From: Thozetella sp. PMI_491
Taxonomy: Eukaryota; Ascomycota; Sordariomycetes; Chaetosphaeriales; Chaetosphaeriaceae
NCBI GenBank assembly: GCA_021432635.1
Contig: MU270093.1
Coordinates: 62,001-126,000, forward strand
Length of the DNA: 64,000 bases
Direction of reading: 5' to 3'
Shown here: positions 11,008 to 20,827 of the stretch, in pieces
Layout: each line of letters begins with the position of its first letter
Position numbering within the stretch: position 1 is the stretch's first letter
Position numbers and translations under genes: made by a program
Notes under the pieces: model-generated
The model's input: only the letters and a program-made list of their open reading frames with translations
Database searches by the model: none
What the model was told of the DNA's origin: nothing

Positions 11008-12764
11008 ATGGGGTCGTCAACCGGAGCCTCTGGCCGAGGTGAGTCAGGGTCACCAAAACAATCCAACAATTCATCACCACCTCAAGGTAAGTCACGGCTT
11101 GCAATCTTCATTGTGCTCAATTGTCTTCTCCCTACTTGCGTCATGACATGGTTGCCAACGCATTCCGTTCTGTAGACGCCTCCGACGCCAGACCCGACGA
11201 CGCCGCGAAGCCCACCGAGTTGTCGTCCAATGCCGACGCTGCCAAACCTCTCGCCCCGCCTCCCCGTCCCGGCCAGCAGCAAGGCGCGACAGGAAACACC
11301 CCCGACTACTTTGGCCAGCACGCCGCCAGCGGAGGATCCTTGAGCCTGGAGCCCAATCCCTTCGAGCAGTCGTTTAGCAGCGGTGCTCCCGAGACACCGG
11401 GCGGCACCAAGCTTCCCTCAGTCGCTGCTCTCACATCGCCATCGTCCCTTCTTCCCGGCACCGGCGTGACGCCCTTCGCTTGGGGAGGCGGCTCGCTGCG
11501 CACCGGTCCGCTCAGCCCAGCCATGCTATCCGGTCCCACCAACGACTATTTCGGCGACGCCCATCACATTCGCGGCGGCTTCCCGACGCCCAACGAGTCT
11601 TCGCTGCGGACGGGCCTCACGCCCGGCGGCAGCGGGTCCATGTTCCCAGCCCCGAGCCCAAGTACCCAGGCTATGTTTGCGCAGTTGGCTGGCAGCAGCG
11701 CGACCCCAGGCACTATCGACTTCCACCGGACGGCGATGAACGCCGCCGCTGTGAAGCGCGAACAACACGCCCAGGCCCAAGCCCAACCCCAACCGTCAGT
11801 GACATCAGCCCCGCAGGAGACCGCTCCTGCCGTCGCCCCCGTCGCCCTCGCGACCGAAGCCAAGCAAACCTCCGGCCCCTTCGACCCGCACGACAACGAC
11901 GCAGCGAACGGGCTCTTTCTGCTCGCCCAGGGACGCAACGGCGCTCAGCCCCCCAACCAGCCCTACGCCGTGGCACCTCAGCAGCAGGTACACGCTCACC
12001 CCACAGGCCCGGCGCCAGGCCCTCAGGCTACAAGCGTCTCGCCAGTCATGAACGGCGGGTCTGTGGCCGGAAGCTCGGCTCGCGGGGTGAGTGAGGCCGC
12101 CAGCGCAGGATCAGACGAGAGCGAGCCTGCGAGGCCCAACACCCGCGGCAAAGGAAAGCGGAATTCCACCGGAGCCGCGACCACCAATGGCCGCCGGAAG
12201 GCGGAGGAGCCTCCTGCCAAGGCACCGGCAAGCAAGAAGGCAAAGACGAACGGCATGATGATGATGCCCGACGGGGACATGATGGATGACGACATGTCGG
12301 ACGACGATGATAAAAACGAGGATGGCAAGCCTAAGAGTAAGATGACTGACGAAGAGAAGCGAAAGAACTTCCTCGAGCGAAACAGGTATGACCTCACCGC
12401 TGCCTCCCGATCTGTTATCACGCACATATCGCTAACACTATTCAGGGTTGCCGCGTTGAAGTGTCGCCAGCGTAAGAAACAGTGGCTGGCAAATCTTCAG
12501 CAGAAGGTGGAGACGTATAGCACCGAGAACGACCACCTTCTGAGTCAGATCTCGCAGCTCCGCGAGGAGGTGGTCAACCTCAAGACCTTGCTTCTCGCCC
12601 ACAAGGATTGCCCTGTTACGCAGCAGCAAGGACTGCACGGCGCCTTCATGCAGCAGGCCGCCATGGAGCCGTTCAACCCCCAAATGAACCCCTACGGTAT
12701 GGCAGCACCCATGGCAAACCAAGCCGTCATGGCCGGCCAGCCAGTCAACCGACGCTTCTCATAA
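11008..12764 (+). CDS. atf1: Atf1/AtfA-type bZIP stress transcription factor
   Basis: Three exons: 11008-11086, 11176-12385 and 12446-12764, giving 535 residues. The N-terminal half has the features of the Aft1 osmotic-stress regions: LEPNPFEQSF, LPSVAALTSPSSLLPG, TPFAWGGGSLRTGPLSPAML and a FPTPNESSLRTGLTPGG block. The bZIP follows at about 420-480: basic region ERNRVAALKCRQRKKQWL, with the N-x7-R signature and a leucine zipper after LQQKVETYSTENDHL. The family binds CRE-like sites downstream of the Hog1/Sty1 MAP kinase and controls stress response, conidia and sexual development; Neurospora asl-1 is the expected counterpart. The second intron (60 nt, GTATGA...TTCAG, branch GCTAAC) falls between N and R of the basic region, is a multiple of three and has no stop. 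A decoy donor (GGTGAGT) lies inside exon 1. Confidence 0.93.
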
Positions 12765-14163
12765 CAATAACATGCCGGGATGATTTCATGACCCTTAATG
12801 ATTCCGGGCGTACACACCAATACGCACGCTGGTTTTCTTCACCTTTTTCTTCCCCATGGGCCGGAAGAAGAAAAAAAGCATTGGCAACAAAAGTGTCGGT
12901 ACGACCGCAGCCGGCCACTGCTGCGAAGATGGCATGAGGCATGACATGGGGTGAGGTCGAGGGTGGCAATGCCTCGGGATGCCCTCTGTCCTCGCCCATC
13001 GGTGACGGCATTCTACCTCCCTGGCATGTAATAACATTCAACCGTCGGGGGCGCGACGGAACAACTTCACAGGGGCGTTTTGGACCAGGCTGTACAAGTA
13101 ACAAAGACAGTCTTTCGCAGGATTGAGGAGCTCATTTTAGATGCTCGCTCGGAAACACTGCCTCCTTGCTTGTCAGCGCACGGCAAGGGTATACATCAAA
13201 AGGGGTGTTTGGCGGAGTAACGGATGCTTTGCTTTCATGAGAGTTCTCGAGGGCGTTGGTCTGGCCGCGGACCGGTTGACGAGTATTCTTCTTCATGGGA
13301 CACATCTTCGTCATTCCATCTGTGCGAGTGTGGGATGTATTTAGTCAACTAAGCAACGAATGGCCCGCCGATACGCAATAAGAAACAAACTTGAAATAAG
13401 CAACTCAACCGAGTATCATCACTTGTGCGTAGTTGTTCGCGTAGACATGCAGTATGATGCGACGAGGAACCAAACCGTAGGCGACGGCGCTCTACCGACT
13501 CGCTTTCCTCAGGTCTGAGCGGCCTACCTATTGACCATCTCAACTGTATAATGCTAGCCGCTCAGCTTTAGGACAGCCCTCTTCTGTATGCGGCGACCGT
13601 GACATATGTCTAACTCCTTCCTGATTCCCCTTGGTAATAGAATGCGGGAGCCTCAATTGGGACACCATTTAGCAAACAAGGGATCGATCTCTGAAGCTTG
13701 TGTCCGCATTTAATCCATATTGGCCAGATCGTGACGTCGTTGAAGCCCAATAAGCAGGTGGTGATGGTGGGTGCCGCCAACTGGTGGGTGTTCTGTCCCA
13801 AAGTGGCTTAGCGCACTGGGTACCCCGGCAAATCTGTGTAAACAATGGAGGAGGGAAGTCGCACCTCGCCTCTCTACGAACGCTCGTGCATCGCCAATCC
13901 AGCACGACTCTGCCCGCCGTCCGCCCCGCGAAAGAGCATCAGTTAACGCCGCCGCTGCATGACTTTTACCAAAGTCCATTTTAACGCGAGCCTGTAATTC
14001 GAATTGACGCGTTTTGCGACCCGGCGAGGCCTCGAGTGGCGCCTCGAAAAATCCGGGCCTGCGATCCACGCGCCTTGCGGGATCCAAACCGCGATAATCT
14101 CGCTCATTTCGACCCTCACCACCGCAATCCCAGAACAGCGACGCCGATGCGGATCCGCCATCC
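12765..14163. other. Intergenic, no supported gene
   Basis: Contains the bZIP 3' region and the upstream region of the Dsn1 gene. The long reverse frame at 13710-14324 overlaps the Dsn1 start and is a shadow. Confidence 0.6.
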
Positions 14164-15903
14164 ATGACGACTCTTGTATACACCCGCCAGCCACTACAAG
14201 TCCTGAGCATGAGCAATCTGCCGGAGCGCCGGAGTAAACGCCTCGCAGGTGGGCTGAACCCCTCCTCTGACCTCGTTCCTACCCGTCTTGGACTTGGTCT
14301 CAAAAGAGCGCGTCGAGGCATCACTAACGGCGCGAATATAGCGGCATCTGTATACGATGAGCAGGATGGAGATTTTCATTTCACGCGCGGCCCGAAACGA
14401 GTCAAGGCAGCGCCCCCGGAGCCAGAGTCAGCACCCGCTGTTCCGGCGCCAGCGCCTGTGACGAAAAAGAGCGTAGGACGGCCGCCGAAACAGACCCGAG
14501 CCAAGCGCGCATCATCACAGCAACCCGAGGAGTCCGCACCTGCACCACCAACGCGGCCAAGCAGGACATCGCGCGCATCGGCGACGGCCGCGCCAGCGAC
14601 GACAACTACGAGAAGGACCTCGGCGCGGAGGAAAGAGAGCATCGAACACGATGCGTCACCGCCTCCAGCCCCCGACGAGGAGGAGCGGCTCGTGATACCG
14701 AAGAAGAGAGGATCTCTACGACAACAGAAGCGTACGGCAAGTGAAAGCATTCAGGAAGAGGAAGGAAGACGCGCGCAGGAGCCCAGCGGCACGCCGCTTA
14801 TGACCGAGCGAGGCGGACCCGGCGATGGCAGCGGTGCTTCATTAACGTCGCAACAAATTGCGCTCCCGTTCAGCGACACGCCCATCATTGCGCGCAACAA
14901 AGAAATGCGGAAGAACCATCGTGCCAGTGGAGGGCGGCGGAGCAGCCTAGGGATGCGTGGCCGACGAGCGAGTTCTTTGATTGAGAATGGCCACAGCGCG
15001 CTTCCGCACCGCGAAGTCGACCCTGCGGAATTCTTCAAGCACATCGAGGCTGGAGTGCTGAGCGAGCCGCGCAGGATGAGGCAACTGTTAATGTGGTGCG
15101 GAGAGCGAGCTCTTAGCGAGAAGCCGCCACATGGGAGCCACGGAAGCAGTGCCGTTCTCGGAGGTGAGTTCTAACTCTCGATTTGAAGGGACCTGGCGTG
15201 GTCTGAGGGGATACAAGTGCTAACGATTCTCAGCTCGGGCGATACAAGATCAGCTCCTAAAGGACTTTGGGTCAAGATCTGAGTTCTCGGACTGGTTCAG
15301 CAGGGAAGATGCGCCGAAGCCGCCGGTCCCGACCGTGTTGAAGCCTAATCCGAGAAACATCGAACACGAGGCGAAGATAGCAGAACTAGAGGCTAAGATC
15401 AAAAGGTAAATAGCTCGTGCCGTTGTGTTATCCAGGCCACGCGTAGCGCTAACGGTCTCGATAGACTGAAAGAAGAAAAGAAGACGTGGGAAGCGCTAGC
15501 AAAACCGTTGCCACAGGCTCCGCCACTGTACACTGAAGAAGATCCGACGCAGGCACCACTTCCTGATGAGGATCTTCTAGACCCCAAAGAGGTCAACATC
15601 CTCTCTTCCTTGACCGACCCATCCTCGGCCTTCTCCGCCCTAAGGCGACAGACGCAGTCGCGGGTGCAGAATCTCCAATCTTCTCTCGAGTTCAAGGTTG
15701 ATCAACTCGCCGATAGCGTGCACAAACTCAACCAAAGAGTTGCCACGGGGGACCGCCAGGCCGATAAGGTGCTGGCCTCGAGCTCATCGCGGCTCAAGAG
15801 CCGGGAGGAGAAGGAGAAAGCAGCAACGGGGACGAAGGCTTTGCCTACGATGGAAGTATTAAGAAGCTTGAGCAGGATACTGCCGGAGGGCGGAGGGGAC
15901 TGA
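14164..15903 (+). CDS. dsn1: Kinetochore Mis12/MIND complex subunit Dsn1/Mis13
   Basis: Three exons: 14164-15163, 15234-15405 and 15465-15903; introns of 70 and 59 nt with CTAAC branch points. The product is 536 residues, or 521 if the in-frame ATG at 14209 (start [15 protein letters not shown]) is used; that start looks more like the family. The first 280 residues are basic, low-complexity and probably disordered. The conserved Mis13 core begins around [20 protein letters not shown] and includes [18 protein letters not shown]-like sequence ([10 protein letters not shown]), a coiled coil ([20 protein letters not shown]) and the C-terminal [20 protein letters not shown] segment. Dsn1 joins Mtw1, Nnf1 and Nsl1 to link inner kinetochore to Ndc80. 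The N-terminal extension contains a [12 protein letters not shown] stretch resembling an AT-hook. Confidence 0.88.
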
Positions 15904-16452
15904 GAACACCCACTCTACCAATTAAGATTCTGTTTCCGCTGGCAGCTGCCGGGGTAGCGAATACGCTGTCCGTGGTCGTCCCGCCGGCTCCGGCTTTCTG
16001 TAACGACATTATGAGCATGGTGGGAAGGAGAGGGGGCAAGTTTGGGGGCTTCGTGCGGCATGCGGTGGCGTTATTGCAGGCTTTGAGATTCCCCAGGAGG
16101 TGGATGCGATACCTGAGATTGGAGAGCTGCGTACATTGTTGAAGAAGGGTAGCTCGAATTTCTACACAAATGTACTCATGCCAGCCTTGGCGGCTGATCC
16201 CAACCTTGGTCGCCCAAGCCTATCCTACCCTTTGACGTACACGGCCCATGGTTGGCGATAGTGATGTTAAGCAAGCCGGTCATTTTGCGCCATTGTCCAG
16301 CCCTAAGGGCGTTGCACCCCTTTCTTACTGGAGCTCATTCCCTTCCCCTCCCCTCCCGGCTCCCTTTTTTTGCTTTGCAACGTTCTGGAATATGCATACA
16401 CATACAGCAGAGCCTCCTCGCAGCCCTTCCTTTATCTTACATCTCGAGCCTA
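15904..16452. other. Convergent intergenic region
   Basis: Lies between the ends of the Dsn1 and SDHAF2 genes. No gene seen; presumably both 3' UTRs. Confidence 0.6.
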
Positions 16453-17177
16453 TCACCGCCCGCCCTGCAAGCTCGGCATGAAGGCCATGCCACCCCTGCC
16501 CATGCCGTGGTCCTTGACGTGCTGCCGAAGCTGCGCCAGGATCTCGCTGTCCTTCCACCGCGCGGGCACGGGCCGGTAGGCGGGCTTGAAAGTGCCGACC
16601 GTCTGCGCCCACTCGCCGGGCCGCGGGCTCTGCTGGATCGGCACGTCCTGGGCCGGCGCCTGCGCGTCCGCCGCCTGTCCCTCCGCCGGCGGCTCCTGTG
16701 TCGCCCAGTAGTAGATGTCCCAGTCGTTTTCGTCCAGGAAGAGGTCGTACTCCCGCAGCTGCTCGGGCGTCATGGTCGCCAGGCGCTCCTTGGCGAAGGT
16801 GCTGAGGACGAGGTCCGACTCGAGGGTGCCGCGCTTGCGGGACTGGTCTGTTGGGGGAAAAGGGAGGTCAGCTCGGCTGGTTCGCGTGGGTGGCTTCTGC
16901 AGGAGTAAAGATAAGGAGGCGTACATAGCAGGCGCGCGCGCGTGGTGTCTGGGTCTTCTCCCGTCCGGCGCAGCGGCTCGATCTTGAACTTGGCCCCCTG
17001 CAGCTCGCCCACCTCGAGGTCGCCGCGCAAGGGCTCGTCCACCGGGCCGGACGAGCTCTTGGCCCGCGGGAAGATGTATCCGGATATGCCGACGTGGCGG
17101 CTCGCCGTGGCCATGGGCCGGGAGGGTCGCACCTGGATGGCGCGGGCGGCGCTGGAGCGGAGAGCTCGAAGTGCCAT
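16453..17177 (-). CDS. sdh5: Succinate dehydrogenase assembly factor 2, mitochondrial
   Basis: Exon 1 is 17177-16925 and exon 2 is 16847-16453; a 77-nt intron (GTACGC...CAACAG) splits the Tyr codon of RARLLYQSRKRG. The product has 215 residues. The N-terminus ([20 protein letters not shown]) is Arg/Ala-rich without acids, a good mitochondrial presequence. The conserved core shows [21 protein letters not shown] and [20 protein letters not shown] followed by IYYWAT, diagnostic of the Sdh5/SDHAF2 family, which helps attach FAD to the SDH flavoprotein in the matrix. A Pro/Ala/Gln-rich insert ([19 protein letters not shown]) after IYYWAT is longer than in yeast. The antisense strand has a long GC-driven frame that is not a gene. 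Confidence 0.92.
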
Positions 17178-17879
17178 GTTGGAGAAGATCTGTGTGTGTA
17201 TGCGTATGTGGCTACAGTCAGGCGACAGTATATGTGCCTGTTTCGTAAGCGATGGGTTGGCCGGGGTTCCTGAGGTCGCAGGGTTGAATTGGTAGGCGAA
17301 AGACAGCAGAATGCTCTCTAGCCGGGAGGTGTTCGAGGGTGGGTGGGAGGTAGTGCCGAGGCCGAAAATTTACGGAGACAACCGGCCAGCGCCGCGCCGA
17401 ATAGCGATCGTACCTAGCAGAGCAGAGGCCGGGTTGCCGGGGTCTCAGTAGCTCAACCTTAAGCTTAGGTTTGTCTCAACTCTTAAGCTGCCATTTGCAA
17501 GCTCGGCATTACCTCCTTTCAAAAAATTGGCGATTATTACAACATCCGCGCGAATGCCCAACAAACGTTGGCGTCCTGGTGCGACACCAAGCAGCCCATA
17601 ACTTTAGACCAAAGTTAGGCCCCACGCCAGCCACACATCACGGGAAGAAGCCATACGAACAGGGCAGTGTCGGGCCGACATGCCATTTTCAGAGTCATTA
17701 TAGTCACATTGCGATTCCACTTCACGCTTTTATACCGCCGAATACTTGTACAATATCCCATGCGAGAGATCCTCATAATCCGATGCTAGCCTGCAGATTG
17801 GGTAAAAAGACCTTCGTCGTAAAAGAGCTCATGAACTTCGCCTTCGTATCCGCCACATTCCTGTCTAGACGTCCGCCGT
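17178..17879. other. Upstream region of SDHAF2 and 3' region of Erv25
   Basis: No gene supported. Both flanking genes read leftward. Confidence 0.6.
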
Positions 17880-18765
17880 TTAGATGAGGTGCTTTGATCT
17901 GCGAGTGTGTTAGCCGTTGTCGTGCTCCTCCACCGGACTCCCGGATGGTACGCACCGGAAGTAGGCCCGCAGGTACAGGATCTGCCACGCCCAGAGCCCA
18001 ATGAGCAAAAAGGTGGTGCCGAAGCCGAACCACTTGACGCGCGTGTTGGTGCTCTCGTTGGTGTCGCGCAGCTTCTGCTCGCGAGTCCGCAGGTAGTCCA
18101 TCTCGGTCACGATCTCGGCTACCAGCTCCTCGATCCGGCGCAGTTCCGTCTCGACGGGCTTGAGCTTCTCGGTCGCCTGGATGGCGGACCAGTCCTTGGC
18201 ATCAGCGCCGATATCGATATCGAGCTCGACATGGCGGCTGGTCTCCGCGTATCTCGCTATTTGGGAGGGAGGCCAAGTGTTAGCTAACCAGGACGCTTCG
18301 AAGCGGCGGGAGGGCCAACCAGGCGAAGGGTAGCCAGGTTCAACATACATCCAGATCCGGTGAGCACGTTCTCGAAGCACACGTCAAAGGCGGCGTCGGC
18401 GTGCGAGGTGAAGACGGTCCGCTGCTCGCCTACGACGTCCCTGGGCTTGCCGTACTCGTTGCCGACGGCGTCCAAAATCTGCCAGCAAGATGCAGCGTCA
18501 GCAAGCGGCCAGCGGACGGGTAGCGTTGATGCAGAGGGCGGCGGGCGCAACTTACGTGCATATTGACCTGCTGGCCATCGCCCTTGTGGCCGCTCACGAT
18601 GGCGGTGACAACGACCAGAGTGTCCTTGGCCACGAAGTTTCGCACACAACGGTTGGGCTTGCTGCCCTTGGAGTGGGCCACGAGGTCGAACTTGAGGGCG
18701 TGCGAAAAGGCAACGAACAGCAGCAGGCTGCACGCATACTGCAGCAGCGATCGCGGGAGCGCCAT
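17880..18765 (-). CDS. erv25: p24-family cargo receptor Erv25
   Basis: Four exons: 18765-18556, 18478-18349, 18256-17956 and 17898-17880, giving 219 residues. A signal peptide ends near SHALKFDL. The GOLD domain contains [29 protein letters not shown] and [11 protein letters not shown], with two cysteines for the usual disulphide. A coiled coil ([20 protein letters not shown]) and one membrane segment ([18 protein letters not shown]) follow. The last exon is only 19 nt and encodes the end of ...FRSKHLI, the cytosolic sorting tail; this matches the p24-delta tail and is why I extend past the apparent stop of the preceding frame. p24 proteins cycle between ER and Golgi in COPII/COPI vesicles. 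Introns are 77, 92 and 57 nt. Confidence 0.93.
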
Positions 18766-19186
18766 GGTTGCCGACTGTGTGTGTGGTCTTGAGGGAGGAT
18801 TGGTCGTGTGAGGGCCAGTTCGAGAAGCTCGAGGAAGTGGAAACTTGGCCGCCAGTGAATCTGGAAATCTGTCGCGTACGGGAACAGCTTAGCGCCGTTA
18901 GCTCAGGGAGATGCGGCAGACGACGGGCCAATCAGCATGGAGAATTCCCGTGCTGCTCGAAGCAAAGCCTTGTCTAGCGAGGCCCCCACCCTGCCCGTGC
19001 TTTTTACCCAAGCTTTTTTGCCAGCCTCGCGCGAACGAGACCAACGCTGCTCATCTCGCTTTCTATCGAGAACCTCCGCTCCCCATCCCGCAACATCTCT
19101 CCTTCGCTGCCTGCCTCGCGCCACGACGCCAACGGACTCGAAGTCAAGACGAAGCGAACCCGTTCGCTTCGCAGAACACCGGCGCC
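18766..19186. promoter_or_regulatory. Shared divergent promoter of erv25 and U1-C gene
   Basis: 421 bp separate two divergent start codons. It must hold both promoters; no TATA box is evident. The U1-C side is pyrimidine-rich close to the ATG. Confidence 0.6.
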
Positions 19187-19962
19187 ATGCCAAAGTGTAA
19201 GAACCCTGCGGCTGCTCCCCTTCCCCCGTACTGTGCGAAGTTGCCCGCTCTCAACTAACCCCGTCGTCTCGCGCGCCAGTCTTCTGCGACTACTGCGATG
19301 TCTACCTCACGCACGACTCGATGAGCGTGCGCAAGGCCCACAACAGCGGCCGCAACCACCTGCGCAATGTTGTTGACTACTATCAGCGTGAGTCACCTGC
19401 TCCTTCCTACCGCTACAGCTATCCTCGTTCACGCACCAACACGCGCCGCCGCCGTCTAGAGATCGGCCACGAGAAGGCCCAGTCCGTGATCGACTCCATC
19501 ACGTCCTCCTACGCCGCTGAGGGGCAGGCCCATGCCAACCCCATGCTGCCGCAGAACCAGCCCGGCGGCGTTAACCACATGGCCGGCGGCTTCCCCCCTC
19601 CCGGCGCCCCTCCCTGGTTCCAACCTGGCATGCCGCCGCCTCCGTTCCCCGGCATGCCCGGCGCGCCGCCGCCGCCTGGCGGTGCTGGCTTCCCTCCTCC
19701 GCCAGGAGGAAGAGGCATGCCGTCGCTGCCGTTCCCCCCTCCGATTCCTGGTCCTAACGGCTCCGGTCCGCCCATGCCTAACGGCATGCCGCCTTTCCCA
19801 CCCCCGCCGGGAGGAATGCCTTTCCCCCCGCCCGGAGCGCCGAACTTTCCTTTCCCACCTCCCGTCCCCGGACAGCAAGGCTTCCCCCCGATCCCTCCTC
19901 CATTCGCGAATGGTCCAGGAGGAGCCCCTGGAGGTGGGGGAAGAGGTGATAGGCTGGATTAA
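19187..19962 (+). CDS. U1 small nuclear ribonucleoprotein C
   Basis: Three exons: 19187-19196 (10 nt), 19280-19387 and 19460-19962; 206 residues. The N-terminus reads [17 protein letters not shown] and then [20 protein letters not shown], the C2H2 (U1-C/matrin type) zinc finger: CDYC plus two His. The rest is Pro/Gly/Met-rich low complexity typical of U1-C. The protein stabilises 5' splice-site recognition by U1 snRNP in the nucleus. The first exon holds only three codons and one base; its identity is fixed by the conserved MPKFFCDYC start. The second intron (72 nt, GTGAGT...GTCTAG) is a multiple of three and has no stop, so its retention would insert an Arg/Ser/Tyr-rich stretch just after the zinc finger. 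Confidence 0.93.
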
Positions 19963-20827
19963 ACCCTCGGGGAATGGTGGAAAGTGAACGATACCAAGAT
20001 ACGTGATCTCGCTTCCTTGGTTGTATTAAAATATGGAAGGGAGGGTATGGCGTTTTGGCGCTATTGGCGCTGCCTTGTATGGTCGGTGGCGGGCAGCCTC
20101 GAATATGGAACAATTGATCCAAATGCGGAGCAAAGGACGCCAAACAAACCTTATTATCTGCCCGACTCGATGACATCGAGAGGCAAGCTCCCCTGCACGA
20201 ATATAGGTATATGCATCCCTGCCTCGTTCCGACTAAGATAGACAGCAAGTTGAGACCTCTGGGGAAACACCAACTTTCAGAAGTCTTTGCCAGCAAAGCT
20301 TACAACTGCAGTCGCAAAATATATTTGTGAAGACCCCCAAAAAGGGGTGAGGTGAACGGCAAGAATCCAACGTGCACGCGTGAGCTAGGCGTGGCCTCGT
20401 CATGGTATCATAGATCAGTGCTACAGTTCTATAGATTACAGTTGCGCTCATTTCGTAGGCATGCCAGGTTCTCCACGGCCGAGTCTTCTCGCCATGGGAG
20501 ACCATGTGGCCTAGAAACCCCCTATTTGTTTGGTTTTGGATCATTGTGGAATCGTAACGACGTCTCCCCGGTCAATCACCCGACTCCCCAAGACACCCCA
20601 ATCCATTGCTCCCCTGTCCTTCCAGCATGTCCTTGCATGATGTCGTGAAAATGGGTAAATAGCTGATTCCTCGTCAAAGTCGTTATGGCAAGAAGAAGAC
20701 AGAAAAAGGAAGCGAAGATGGACTCCTGCAGTCCGTTCCGAACAGCCGTGCTCCTAGAAACCCCAGTCATTCGGTCGTAAGCATCGTTGCGTAGGAGGAG
20801 CGCGTCTTCCATTTAGGTATTCAGAAA
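19963..20827. other. Convergent intergenic region
   Basis: Between the 3' ends of the U1-C gene and the disordered-protein gene. No gene supported. Confidence 0.6.

Noticed and set aside
11038-11044. GGTGAGT donor inside bZIP exon 1
   Set aside because: Using it leaves the wrong phase with the acceptor at 11175; the donor at 11087 gives the conserved frame.
13795-13870. tRNA-like start (TGGCTTAGCGCACTGG)
   Set aside because: No matching T-loop or acceptor stem follows.
13710-14324. 204-aa reverse frame at the Dsn1 start
   Set aside because: Overlaps a recognised gene and has no coding character.
16252-16908. 218-aa plus-strand frame
   Set aside because: Antisense to the SDHAF2 second exon.
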